From Madurella fahalii (taxonomy: Eukaryota > Ascomycota > Sordariomycetes > Sordariales), in assembly GCA_029876055.1 (NCBI GenBank), contig CM056874.1, forward strand, positions 5,084,001-5,148,000: a DNA stretch of 64,000 bases, read 5' to 3'. Shown here piece after piece: positions 53,956-64,000 of this stretch. The notes under the pieces were generated by a model. It was not told the origin of the DNA. It ran no database searches and saw only the letters and a program-made list of their open reading frames with translations. The translations under genes were made by a program, and so were the position numbers. Position 1 is the stretch's first letter; every line of letters starts with the position of its first letter.

Positions 53956-55261
53956 CTAACCACTCCTAGTGTTCTGGATATCCAACACCAAGATGTCCTC
54001 GGCGCCAACCTTGACCAGCTCGTCCATGACGACGGCGATGCGCTTCGTCTCGACCATGGAGCTGACGGCCACCCAGCCTTCCTCGTCGAGTGACGTGACG
54101 GTAGCGGCGCGCTTGCCGGGCGTGATCTTGGTCGCCTGGTCGAGTTTGGTCCGGGGCACGTTGTACTGGCAAAGCACGTACTTTTGGGCTGTGATGACAC
54201 CGCCGATGCGCGACGCGATGAGGTCGACCATCCCCGGGTTGCTGGGCGCCTTAGACTTGATCAGGATGGCAGAGGACTCGACTACCGTGTCGATTGCCTT
54301 GAGGCCGGCCGCCTTCATGGTCTCTCCGGATTCTGGTTACGAGAAAGTTAGCCAGCTAGAGGACGGACGGAAACGGGGCAAGAGGGGGTCCACGAACCAA
54401 CCAAGTCCACGATCCCGTCGGCCACACCTAGCGCGCACGCCGCCTCGACGCTGCCGCTGAGCTCGATGATCTTGGTGCGGAGTTTCCGGCCCGCCAGCTG
54501 TGCCGTGTCGGTCACGCCCTCCTGTTCCATCTCCAGGCGGGCAAAGTACTCGTGCGCCAGGTGGATAAAGCTGGTACCGACGTTCTTCCCGATCAAGTCC
54601 TTGCCATTGGCGTACTGGCCCTTGGCGGGCACCTGGACCTGCAGGCGGCAGGCGCCGAAGCCGAGGTCCATGACCGTCTCGCAGCCCTGGGGCTTGCCCG
54701 AGGGCGTCCACTCGTTGCTCATGCGGCGGACGCGCGCGAGGGCCCGCACGCCGGCATCGTGCTCCTGTACCTGGTCATAGCCCGTGATTCCCAGATCGAC
54801 ACGGCCCTCGCCGACAAAAGTAGGGATATCGGCGGCGGGGAGGAAGACGAGGGCGATGGGCAGATTCTTGACCAGGGCAATATCTAGGCGGTTCTCGCGC
54901 TTGAACTGGATGTCGGCCCCTTCTAGCAGGTTCAGACTAGATTGGAGGAGGCGACCCTCTTTGGAAGCAAGGGGTCAGCATGAGCGGTGTCTCGGAAGAG
55001 GCGGGTTTTGCTGGGCTGCGGGAAGCTGTGGTGGAGTAACAGACTCTTGGGGACTGCGAAGAGCAGGCGGCCTTCTAGGCTGTTTTGGCGGATCAGCTCT
55101 GGTGGCTCTTGATTATTATCTCTTGCCCTGGCGGCCGGGGGTTCCGCCTTGACCGCGCGACACAGGACTGAACGGAAGAAGGGCACCATGAAGGGCAATA
55201 GGCAGGCCGAAGGCGACGACCACGGGGGATGGGCGGAAACTCACTGGTTTACCAGATCCAT
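53956..55261 (-). CDS. HIS1: ATP phosphoribosyltransferase (histidine biosynthesis step 1)
   Basis: HIS1 joins ATP and PRPP to form phosphoribosyl-ATP, the committed, histidine-inhibited first step of histidine synthesis. Four exons (55261-55245, 55079-55045, 54958-54398, 54332-53956) encode 329 residues. The first two exons are only 17 and 35 nt and spell MDLVNHLEGRLLFAVPKKG across two junctions, the usual HisG start. The catalytic domain shows GRVDLGITGYDQVQEHD, the PRPP-binding stretch VADGIVDLVESGETMKAAG (formed across the third junction), and MDLGFGACRLQVQVP. A C-terminal HisG_C regulatory domain (GMVDLIASRIGGVITAQKYV to MDELVKVGAEDILVLDIQN) marks the long, feedback-regulated form. The donors of introns 2 and 3 (GTCTGT, GTTCGT) deviate from GTAAGT, but each gives the only phase that restores family sequence. 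Confidence 0.93.
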
Positions 55262-56877
55262 GGTCGGCTGGCCGAGCCCCGACGGCGGACTTTGGGGGGG
55301 TTAATATACAGCGTGCGCTTTTTGAATGAGGAGTGAGCTTCGGTAGGGGACTGATCAACAATTGGGGGGTTGTATGGGAGGAAGGACGGCGATGGCGGGG
55401 TAGGTGGGCTTGCCAGAACATACATTTGTACTGCGCAGGCGGGATGTTCTGCAGCCGCCCTGTGACGGTCCAATTTGCAGACGGGATGTCGGCGGCAGAG
55501 CGGAAGAGCCAGAGCGAGCAATATAGAGCTACAGTAAGTTCCTGTATAACACCCTCCGCTTGGTCAAGCGCCGTCGAGTCTCAGGTTGGATTTTTGCTTG
55601 GAGTCCACGTTCCTGGATCCGAGCTCTGTCACTGGTGCCCCTCCAAGGTGGGGTAGCAGCCCGGCCTGGGTCCCACGGCGGCCCGTGGAGCAGAGATGTC
55701 CTGGGCAGAGAGCATGGGCCGGCTGTTGGCTTATACGCCGTGCTGCGGTGTGTACCATGCCAAGCTACCGTAAGACCTGAGGAGAGCCCCCAAATCACAG
55801 GGGCACGCTTCGACTGATTTCCCAGTGACTCAATTACATAACCGCTCTGCGGGGGCCCCGTCGGTTGATAGACATGATTTTGTATTATTTTATTGTTTTA
55901 TTGTTTTATTTTTAAAAACGGAAATGGAGCAAGAAGAAGAAAACGAAAAGCTTGTGAATGCATCGTGCTGCATAGATAGCTGTATATGTAGACTATATTC
56001 TATAACGTTAACCCCATTACGTTCTCGGATGCCATCCCCGGTGCAAACGGCCTTCTCTCAATCTGCCTCCTGCTGATCTCTGGCTGTGGCCAGATCAGCA
56101 GGAGTGCAATGCGGAAACGGGCCCACTGCCAACCAAAGTACGTCACGGAGCCCCCTATTATCAGTGGGCCCCTGCCGCGTCGCACAACTCTCCGGGGAGG
56201 CTTGGTCGGCTTGGCACCGCGGCGTTGATGCGATTCCTGCTGCAACAAAAAATAAAATAAAAAAAGATAGATAAGCCAGCCCTTCGCGTGCTCTTCCTGC
56301 CAACCCTTCTCTCCTGTCCCAGGTGCACACGCTCGCTTCGTGTCTCGATGCATTTCCCATTTCTCCCAACCACCTAGGTAGCCTAGTGTACATCTGCCTC
56401 GTTCGCTTTGCAAGATTGATGAAAAAGAAAGGCCACGAGTTGCACCGAATTGTGCAACCAACAATCTAACGCCCCTCCCTGGGAACTAAATTAGATCTGT
56501 GCTTCTCTGCCTTGTGCGCTGCTCCTCGATGAGCAGGTGCGACGGTCGGAACCCTGATGCGGTGGTAAGAGAACTTATCGTTGCTCTTCCAGCCCGGAAC
56601 AGCCTACCCGTGTGGTTTGGCGCCGAGGCGATCGTGATGCGCCGGGCGGACGGCTATCGTGTTGGAGATGGGATGCTGACGCCGTGTCCTTGACAGACGA
56701 CCTAGCCATCGGATCGAGTTCGCATTCCATCAGACGAGCCTCGCAGCCCGCTGCGCCGACCGGCCAACGCGCAATCAGTGCAAACAACCGACCGGCGGAC
56801 CTCTTTAAGAGTCTTTCCAAGACGGCAGGTTGAGCAGTTATAACGACGGCTGTAACGGCCGCGGCAACTCTGCGATC
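55262..56877. other. Divergent upstream region of HIS1 and the sucrose-type transporter
   Basis: The 1.6 kb between divergent starts holds both promoters and a 13-bp perfect inverted repeat at 56067-56104. The frames inside look random. Confidence 0.5.
56067..56104. repeat. 13-bp perfect inverted repeat with 12-nt loop
   Basis: CTCCTGCTGATCT at 56067-56079 and its exact complement AGATCAGCAGGAG at 56092-56104 could form a hairpin. It is about 775 bp upstream of the transporter start. Confidence 0.85.
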
Positions 56878-58805
56878 ATGTCGACATGGACGGGGCAACC
56901 AAAGGTGAAGGGCAGCTCCGAGACGGTGCGCATGGTGCTCCTGACCTGCGTTTCCATCGGCATTACGTTAGTACACACATGATCGGGATTACTGGAGACA
57001 AAAAAGGCCCAATTGTTGACGCTCTCCCTGCAGCTTCACCTGGGGTGTGGAGATGACATGTACGACGGCCCCCCTCCCCCCCCGGGAGCCTCTTCGGCAT
57101 CTCATGCAGCTGCACATACTGACGGTATATTCTGCACAGACTGCACGCCGTACCTCCTATCGCTTGGACTGACAAAAGGCCAGACCTCGTTGGTCTGGGT
57201 CGCGGGCCCCTTGTCGGGCTTGATCGTCCAGCCGATCATAGGGGTCATCGCCGATGAGTCGACGTCGAAATGGGGGAGACGACGGCCCATCATTGCTATC
57301 TGCTCCGTCATTGTTGCCTGCAGTCTGATTACGTTGGGTTTTACCAAGGAGATTGTTACTTCCTTTGTCTCGGCCCCGGGAGCTGCTAGGACTTTGACCA
57401 TCATGCTGGCCGTCTTGTCGCTCTATGTCGTCGATTTCGCCATCAACGCGGGTAAGGACAGACCACGGACCCCCTGCTCCGATCCGCGAGACTAACATCT
57501 GACCCCCTCTAGTCATGTCCTGCTCGAGGAGTCTGGTTGTAGACACCCTGCCCATACAAAAGCAGCAGACGGGTGCTGCGTGGTGTAAGCCCCTATTCCG
57601 TGTGTACACGCGCACTTCTTGTCTGACGCCTCGGCGCAGTGAGCCGCATGAACTCCCTCGGACACATCATCGGTTACGCCATGGGAGCGGTTGATCTCGT
57701 CCAACTCTTCGGGCCGAGGCTCGGAGACAGCCAGTTCAAGCAGCTCACAATCATCGCCGCGCTGGGTATGCTAATCACATCGTCTATTACCTGCTGGGCC
57801 GTCACAGAGCGCGTCCTCGTCTCGGTGCGCCACGACCCCCTGCAGGCCCAGGGCCGCTTCAAAGTCGTCCGGCAGATTTGGTCGACCGTCTTAACCCTCC
57901 CTCCACGCGTGCGCGCAATCTGTAATGCCGTCTTTTGGTCATGGATCGGCTGGTTCCCGTTCATTGTCTACAGCAGCACCTGGGTCGGAGAGACCTACTT
58001 CCGTTACGACGTGTCCGCCGACGCCCGGCACTCGCAGGACGCCCTCGGCGACATGGGCCGCATCGGGAGCATGGCCCTGACCGTCTACTCAACCGTCTCC
58101 TTCCTCAGCGCCTGGGTCCTCCCGGCCCTCATCCGGGCGCCCGAGGACGACACCTACACGGCCCGCCCGCCCGCCAGCATCGCCCCACTCATCGAGGCCT
58201 TCAACAAGGTCAAGCCCGACCTCTTGTCCACGTGGATCGTGAGCAACGTGCTCTTCGCCTTCGCCATGTCCCTCACCCCCTTCGCCACGTCGTTCCGCTT
58301 CGCCACGGCCATCGTCGCCCTCTGCGGCATCCCGTGGGCCATCGCCTCCTGGGCTCCCGTCACCTTCCTCGGCATCGAGGTCAACAAGATGAGCGGCTCC
58401 TCGGAGCCCGGCGCCACCTCCCCCCACAGCACCGTCCCCTACCGCCGCCTATCGACCGGCTCGAACATCGAGATGCGCGACGTCCTGAGACTCGAGGGCG
58501 GGAGCCTCGAAGCCGGAACCGCCGGCGGCGGCGGCGGCAGCAGTTCGACAGGAGAGCTCAGCGGCGTCTACTTTGGCATCCTCAACATCTACGTCACCAT
58601 CCCGCAGTTTTTGAGCACCCTGATGACCGGCGCCGTGTTCGCCGTGCTCGAGCCCGGCAAGAGCCCCGAGCTGGCCGCCGAGGCGCTCCCCGACGAGCAG
58701 AGCGATCCGGCCCACGGGCCCAACGCCATCGCCGTGTCCATGTTTATCGGGGCCTTGAGCTCGCTGATGGCCGCTTGGGCCACGGCAAGGTTGAGGTCTG
58801 TATGA
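56878..58805 (+). CDS. MFS glycoside-pentoside-hexuronide/sucrose-type proton symporter
   Basis: The protein should import a disaccharide such as sucrose or maltose with protons across the plasma membrane, like plant SUT/SUC carriers and fission-yeast Sut1. Five exons (56878-56966, 57034-57059, 57140-57451, 57513-57584, 57640-58805) give 554 residues; exon 2 is only 26 nt. The N-terminus reads VSIGITFTWGVEMTYCTPYL, as in the family, followed by the loop GPLSGLIVQPIIGVIADEST and the hallmark KWGRRRP between spans 2 and 3, then VVDFAINA and SRMNSLGHIIGYAMG. About 12 hydrophobic helices are visible. A cytoplasmic loop of some 60 residues before the last helices is Ser/Gly-rich (GGGGGSSS). The substrate cannot be read from sequence; homologues range from sucrose to maltose. 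Confidence 0.9.
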
Positions 58806-60391
58806 GATTAAAAAGAGAAACACGCCGGGGGAGAGATAGCGTGTGTGTGTGTGTGAGAGAGAGCGAAGCTAACGGTTTCTTTTTTCGTGATTGATATAGG
58901 CGGTTGGGCAAATGGATTTAATGCAAAAAGGCAAAAGGCAAAACGGCAAAGCAAGCCCAAGGCAAAGGCATAACTAGACTTGATGCTTTTGATATATGTG
59001 TGCATGCAGATTTAACGGTACTGCTAGAAGCGTGGCGTTGGAGCGGCTCTGGGGTGTTCCTATCGTTGGGGAGGGAAAGGAGGGAAAGGGGGAAAGGGGG
59101 TTATGGATAGCATTGCACACATCGCTGGCAGGGTTTCGACGGCTAACTTGGTTCCTGCTCTTCTTTTTTCTCTCTTGGATCTGTACAAAATCACTTGTGG
59201 CTACATTATAATCACAACTCGTTCGGGACACCGCGATGCCCCGCCTACTCGCTTTTGGCCACGCAATGATGCCACAATATCCAACACAGACAATAACCTC
59301 ACGACATTCGCCTTCACAGTCAGAGAGCCGACAGTCATCAAGTGGTAAGACAAACGAGTCCAACCGAAAAAAGGCCTTGCACGAAAGTTTCGTATTATTA
59401 TTCGCCCTCCGGGTCTGTACATACGATTTCTTCGCCTCCTTTCTGGCCCAAAGGGGGCCCCGATCCTTTTCCAAATAGATACTTTGAATGTCTGAACCAA
59501 CCAGCTAACCTGCGCCGACGCCAGTGAATGTATGGGGGGAAAAGAGTTGACGGAAAAGAAACGCATAAACAAAAATAACGTAGGATAACGGGGAAAGGGC
59601 TAGACGGGCAAGTCGGAGGCCCCGGTTGTAATCCAACGCGAGACAGGAAAGAGACCGCCATTCCGGCCTAGTTTTTGATGGAGAGGTATTAAGTCCGCCG
59701 CTGATTCCCTTTTCGTTCCCTGCTTGTCCCCGCTCACTTTCGACTCGCTCCCACTTCCCTCTGCCCACAGCAAATGTACCCATGCAAATGCCTTCATCCA
59801 AATGAATCAAACAAGGCCGGAGCAGATGGAACGGCTAAGCCAAAAGCTAAGCCCCGTAACGAACACCATTGTCCCTCACCCGAGGAGGACTTGGAATTGT
59901 TGAGGAGATCCCTCGCAGTGGTGTCTACCTCCGGGAAACGATCCTGTCCGGATGCCGACGGTAGCTTCGTCCGTATCCCCGGCCATTCGAAACGGTAATA
60001 TCGGCAACATCTGATAGAAGACGGTGTTCCAGAAATTCTCGGCCCGAGCTGGCGCTGTTGGGTATCCAAAAGCTCACCGCCTCCGAAAACACGGGGAAAA
60101 CGGAGGGGGATGCATAACAAGACAAACCAGACCAAAGCATATCTAGATGACCGCTGTAACCATCAGAGCTGTCCACCTGGGCGTCCTGAAAAGCAAAATG
60201 CCCCAAACCCCCAAGCTGCTACTCGGGCCCGCGGACGGCGTGATGATCCTTTCGTATTATCGCATTACCCAACCCAATCGCTGGTCGCCGATTGCCAACA
60301 TCCCATCTTTGTACTCGAGGGTTTCCCGCCTCCCTCTTCACCTTTTGTGTATGTATGTAGTCGTCTAGCCGTTGCGCGAGAATCCCAGATC
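58806..60391. other. Intergenic region between convergent genes
   Basis: A GT-then-GA microsatellite starts at 58841. Otherwise only chance frames occur. It probably holds the 3' UTRs of the transporter and the Sel1-repeat gene. Confidence 0.5.
58841..58864. repeat. GT/GA compound microsatellite
   Basis: Seven or eight GT units run directly into four or five GA units, 36 bp after the transporter stop codon. Confidence 0.9.
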
Positions 60392-62779
60392 TCACATTAC
60401 TATGCAGTCCTTGTCGTCGCCGCCGCTCTTCTTGATCTTAGCATTCCGAGGCGGCGCAACGTCCATCGGTGTCCCTCCACTAACGGCCGCTCGGATGGCC
60501 GCGAGGCGCTGCTTAGCGCGCTCGTCGCCCGCGTCGGCCGCCTTGACGTACCAAACGTTGGCCTCGAGGATGTCTCGCCGGCATCCAATGCCCATCTCGG
60601 TGAAGTAGCCGACGGCATACTGCGCTTTAACCAAGCCTGTGTTGGCCGTCCCATCGTCAGCGTCAGACTCCGTGGTACACACGCTTTTCGCAAACGGATT
60701 AGGATAGGATAACTTACCGAGCTCGGCTGACCTCCGCGCCCATTCATAGGCTTCCTCTTCGTCCTTTTCTAGCAGCGGCTCCGCGCCCACCATGTACCAA
60801 GCGCAGAGCCCCATCATCGCCTCGGGGTGCCCGCGCTCCGCGGCGCCGGTGTAGAAATGCACGCTCAGAGCCGGGTCCCTCGGACAGTTGAGCTTGCCGT
60901 GCTCATAAGCGTCACCCATCCTGAAGTTCGCTTCGGGATGGCCCAAGTCGGCGGCCTGGGTGAACAACTCCGCCGCGTAGCTCGGGTCCATGAAGATGTC
61001 GTCGCCATAGCCCGTCTCGTACAGACACCCGAGGGCATAAGGAGCGGCATTGTAGATTGTGTCGGCCGCTTCCGTCGCCAGCTTGAGCCACTTGATGCCT
61101 TCCCGGTATCGCTTCTCGCCGAGATCGCCCGATAGGCACGCCTTCCCAAGCCTCGTCATGGCGCCTGGGTGCCTCTTGGATGCCGCCGTGCGCAGGAACT
61201 GCACGGCCTTGGCAGGGTCCTTGCGACAACCCCAGCCGAACTCGTAGCACAGCGCGGTACGGTATGCCGACTCTGCGTGGCCGTGCTTGGCGGCTAGGAC
61301 GAAAAGCGGAAACGCAGAGTTGTAGTCCTCCTTGCCCTTGCTGAACAGGCCCGAGGCGTAGCCATCGGCGAGGTAGTACTGCGCAAAGGGATATCCGTTG
61401 TTGGACAGCTTCTGCAGGATGGCGCGCGCCTCACGCACCAGGTCGTGCGAGGACGATGCAACGGCATCTCGGGGTGCGCCGTCCCGGTCTCGACTCTGCT
61501 TGGGGCTCTTACTCCTCCTCCCATGGTCTTCGTAGTCCAGGCCCTGCTCCTGCGCCGTAGCAATGAGAAATACGGCGAACGAGTACAGGATGGAAAAGTC
61601 GTTTGTCTTCTTGACGTTCTGTCGGTACATCTCCAGCGTCTTCTGGGCGCTAAGGAGAGACGCATTGCTGCCCACGGCTGAGCGCAGCTGCGAATTATCG
61701 AACGTGATGGGTGCTGGGGCCGGTTGCGGGTAAGGAACGTTGAGCAGCTCCGCAAACGAGGACGGCCGCGTCTCGGGGGATTTTCTAGAGTGGGCCGAGG
61801 GCGCGCGATTCTGTGAGCCGCCCAACAGGACGGACGACCGCCCTCGAGCTCCGAAGTCGGAATATACCGAGTAAGCCGACTGAGGCCGTGGCAACGAGCT
61901 CCGCCTCATGTAGTTGGTAGTGGGCGTAAGATGACGGTTGATGCTAGCAGCAGCCTCGGTCAGATTGGGATTCGATTGGGCCCTCGGATCTTGCTGCACC
62001 GACATGCTCGCCGGCCGTTCGAGAAAGGCCGAGTGGTGATACTGCAGCTGGGGTACGGGCTCCGGCCGGAACGCACCATCGTCGATGATGGAGCTCTCGG
62101 CGGACGCGTCTGCCGAGTTGTCCTGGTTCTCGGAGCAGTCGAGGATTCCCGACACAGAGCTCGCGCTCGTCGTCGCTGAAGAGTCGGTCGAGGTCTGTTG
62201 TTGTGTGGTGCTCGCCGTCGCGTCGGTCTCTCCGCTGTTACGGTTTGCCCCTTTCCTTCTCGGCTCGTTGCTTATTCCCAGCTGGTCGATTTCCGAGCTC
62301 AGAGCGCTGACTGCCCGGTCCTCATCGCCTGGCCCGTGAGCCGGCGACGGGAGGTGGTTCTCTGCCTCATTTGAGGCAGACCGCAAGCCCAAGGCATCTG
62401 GGACCCAACTCTGCTCGCCGCCGTGCTCGGGCTGGTGGAGAGGAGTGTGCGGGGGAGGAGTAGGGGCATCGGGCGTCTTGGGAAGAGCACGGTCGAGGAC
62501 GGAAAGCGTCGTGGGCCTGCCGTGCGAAACATGTGTCTCGATGTTCCCGGTCGAGGGCCGAGCCCAGTCGTCGGGTTGGAAATTAACTTTGACAGGTGAC
62601 ACAGGGGAATGCCGTAACCTCGGCGGCTCGGACAGCGGGACGTCGGGCAGTGCCTTCGCGTTCTCCCCCCAGTCATTGCGCTGGATAGGCGAAAGCCCGT
62701 GCAGTGGAACGGGTTTCCGGCGGATGGGGCTACTTGGCGATGGCGATGCGGGTGACGGTGGAGACCCGACGGCCGCCAT
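60392..62779 (-). CDS. Sel1-repeat CaaX protein, Skt5/Chs4-type chitin synthase regulator
   Basis: The family recruits and activates chitin synthase at septa and growing tips. The first ATG is at 62779; exons 62779-60718 and 60636-60392 give 768 residues after removing an 81-nt in-frame intron (donor GTAAGT, acceptor CACAG). The splice restores the repeat AELGLVKAQYAVGYF. The N-terminal 340 residues are Pro/Ser-rich and disordered. A conserved block SAQKTLEMYRQNVKKTND leads into about seven Sel1-like helical repeats (A-x-G-x-A motifs such as AAKHGHAESAYRTALCYEFG and AADLGHPEANFRMGDAYEHG) from about 420 to 725. The last four residues are CIVM, a prenylation (CaaX) motif that would anchor the protein to membrane. 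Fungi have several Skt5-like paralogues, so the exact orthologue is unsettled. Confidence 0.88.
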   Translation of the reverse strand: MAAVGSPPSPASPSPSSPIRRKPVPLHGLSPIQRNDWGENAKALPDVPLSEPPRLRHSPVSPVKVNFQPDDWARPSTGNIETHVSHGRPTTLSVLDRALPKTPDAPTPPPHTPLHQPEHGGEQSWVPDALGLRSASNEAENHLPSPAHGPGDEDRAVSALSSEIDQLGISNEPRRKGANRNSGETDATASTTQQQTSTDSSATTSASSVSGILDCSENQDNSADASAESSIIDDGAFRPEPVPQLQYHHSAFLERPASMSVQQDPRAQSNPNLTEAAASINRHLTPTTNYMRRSSLPRPQSAYSVYSDFGARGRSSVLLGGSQNRAPSAHSRKSPETRPSSFAELLNVPYPQPAPAPITFDNSQLRSAVGSNASLLSAQKTLEMYRQNVKKTNDFSILYSFAVFLIATAQEQGLDYEDHGRRSKSPKQSRDRDGAPRDAVASSSHDLVREARAILQKLSNNGYPFAQYYLADGYASGLFSKGKEDYNSAFPLFVLAAKHGHAESAYRTALCYEFGWGCRKDPAKAVQFLRTAASKRHPGAMTRLGKACLSGDLGEKRYREGIKWLKLATEAADTIYNAAPYALGCLYETGYGDDIFMDPSYAAELFTQAADLGHPEANFRMGDAYEHGKLNCPRDPALSVHFYTGAAERGHPEAMMGLCAWYMVGAEPLLEKDEEEAYEWARRSAELGKLSYPNPFAKSVCTTESDADDGTANTGLVKAQYAVGYFTEMGIGCRRDILEANVWYVKAADAGDERAKQRLAAIRAAVSGGTPMDVAPPRNAKIKKSGGDDKDCIVM

Positions 62780-64000
62780 TGCGGGCGGTTCGGATGGGAC
62801 GGCGTGGCCCACGAATCTCTTTTCGTTTCTGAGCTTCGCCGGTCTCCTGACGCCGGCAGCGTCGATCTATGGCGCCGGGCGGAGAATAGCGTGGGTTCTA
62901 AGCTCAGGTATGCACGTTCCCAAGATTCGAGAAAGCTTGGATTGGTAGTATTACGGCTCGTGGACACCCCTCTCGCGCTCGCATCTGCGGGAACTTGGTC
63001 TGGCCGCTTTGTTGGTGGCTCCCTAGTTGCTCTCTGAGGGGGATCTAGACTTGGACGGCGTCGGCACCAAGCGGCTAATGTTGCGCAGGAAGCAGCGCGC
63101 GGCGGGTACTCGCTGCTCGGTATCACAGAAACGAGCGTCAGCGACGAGGACGGCAGCGAGCGTACGTCGTAATCGAATGCCAAAAAGAATAAAAAAAAAA
63201 TAGAAAAATAAGAAAAAGGGCCAGCGAGCGTCGGGGCCGTGATGGTAGAGGGAATTAAGTCTGGTGGCGGGCTACGAAAGTACGAGACGTTGCGGAGACG
63301 GCAACCTCTTCAAAGGAGAACTAAAGATCGGCAAGGAAGGCGGCCCACTTCATCTGGCAGGCTGTGGGTGGCTCTGCTGTAGCGAAAGGGACAGACGGTG
63401 CCTCCGTACGCATCCCTACCTGGCTGCCCGGTCAGGCTAACGTGCTGTACGCTCTGAGGGGCCCTGCTGCAGCCCCAAAAACGGGCCCCCCTCATCAGTA
63501 AACGAGAGGTTGGAAGGGCTCTAATAAGCAGCTTGGAAACGGCCTGTGAGGGAGCTCCGTCCGCCCACTCTTCCGCACCATTGGTCTACACCAAGTTCTC
63601 GTTGCCCCCTCTTCAACGTAAGGTTGTGCAAAGAGATTATCCACCCGCATCCAACCACAGGAATCGGGCATTCCACGGATGGGAAGCACTGCGTATGATG
63701 TACCGAAGCCCGCGCGCAGCAAGTCAGCGACGCAACCGGGCAGTTTTCTCTCTCTGCCCTGTGTTGCATCTGGCACGCGGGTCTGCGCTCCCATGTCCCA
63801 TGTCCCATGTCTCATCTCTGGTCCTCCAGTGCTCCCACAGACCACGCAGCACGCGCGGTACTGTACCTGATAGCAGCCGGCGGGAGGAGGGAAGGGGCGT
63901 AAGTGACACAAAATATGAATAGCAACCAACTCTTTTCTGCACATGGTGCAAATTGCACTCGGTGCCACGGCAGCCGTGGCCTCGAATAGTGGCTGCGCAT
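62780..64000. other. Upstream region of the Sel1-repeat gene to window end
   Basis: No further gene was supported up to the edge. It should contain the promoter and leader of the Sel1-repeat gene, and an A-rich tract near 63190. An extra upstream exon for that gene cannot be excluded. Confidence 0.5.

Noticed and set aside
57935..58894. Same-strand frame of 319 residues, very rich in His, Arg and Pro
   Set aside because: It is the +1-type shadow of the GC-rich last exon of the sucrose-type transporter.
62299..63183. Minus-strand frame of 294 residues over the start of the Sel1-repeat gene
   Set aside because: It begins with TTG and overlaps the Sel1-repeat gene in another frame. The Sel1-repeat frame has the recognisable protein.
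1..64000. tRNA, rRNA, CRISPR array, transposon or provirus
   Set aside because: I looked for T-loop motifs, cloverleaf-like arms, long direct or terminal repeats and reverse transcriptase or transposase motifs and saw none. A covariance-model tRNA search and a repeat-library search would be decisive.

Overview
The window is nuclear DNA of a filamentous ascomycete. The evidence is short introns (about 50-165 nt) with fungal GTATGT/GTAAGT-type donors and CTAAC/CTGAC branch points, long GC-rich intergenic spaces, pyrimidine-rich leaders, and a gene set typical of Pezizomycotina. That set includes an MPH1 helicase, a NUC-1/PHO4-type bHLH factor, a PMT4-class mannosyltransferase, a Skt5/Chs4-type chitin synthase regulator and a HEH/SRC1 inner-nuclear-membrane protein. 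The NUC-1-like factor suggests a Sordariomycete, perhaps Sordariales; that placement is inference. No tRNA, rRNA, CRISPR array, intact transposon or viral gene was recognised.

Layout, left to right. At 1-2875 (+) is the 3' part of an ABCC transporter cut by the window edge. At 3956-5870 (-) is a protein with a Cys/His zinc-binding cluster. A 3.5-kb gap leads to a Myb/SANT protein at 9388-10320 (+). A P450 at 12159-13889 (-) stands head-to-head with a MarR-HTH plus GNAT acetyltransferase at 15067-16206 (+). Then come a small membrane protein at 16505-17157 (-), RidA/Mmf1 at 17731-18388 (-), a PMT4-class O-mannosyltransferase at 19467-21913 (+) and a C2H2 factor at 23841-26186 (-). A 5-kb gene-poor stretch ends at an orphan ORF at 31255-32196 (+). 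MPH1 at 32830-36039 (-) is divergent from a Mex67/NXF-like protein at 36682-37989 (+). The right half holds a kelch-like membrane protein at 41358-43634 (+), a NUC-1-like bHLH factor at 46323-48478 (+), a small internally repeated protein at 49288-49677 (+), HEH/SRC1 at 50641-52976 (+), HIS1 at 53956-55261 (-), a sucrose-type MFS transporter at 56878-58805 (+) and a Sel1-repeat CaaX protein at 60392-62779 (-).

The genes do not form a biosynthetic cluster; most are housekeeping or regulatory. Possible functional links are the P450 and the MarR-GNAT protein sharing one promoter region, MPH1 and the Mex67-like gene sharing a promoter that holds an 8-bp minisatellite, and two cell-wall genes (PMT4 class and the chitin synthase regulator). 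The observations I rate highest are competing 3' splice sites in HEH/SRC1 that would give a one-membrane-span isoform, the bacterial-style MarR-GNAT fusion, the Mex67-like protein without its NTF2-like domain, and a RidA gene with a 14-nt microexon and a probable alternative mitochondrial start. Exon boundaries were placed by eye from splice motifs, reading-frame continuity and family sequence, and have not been checked against transcripts.
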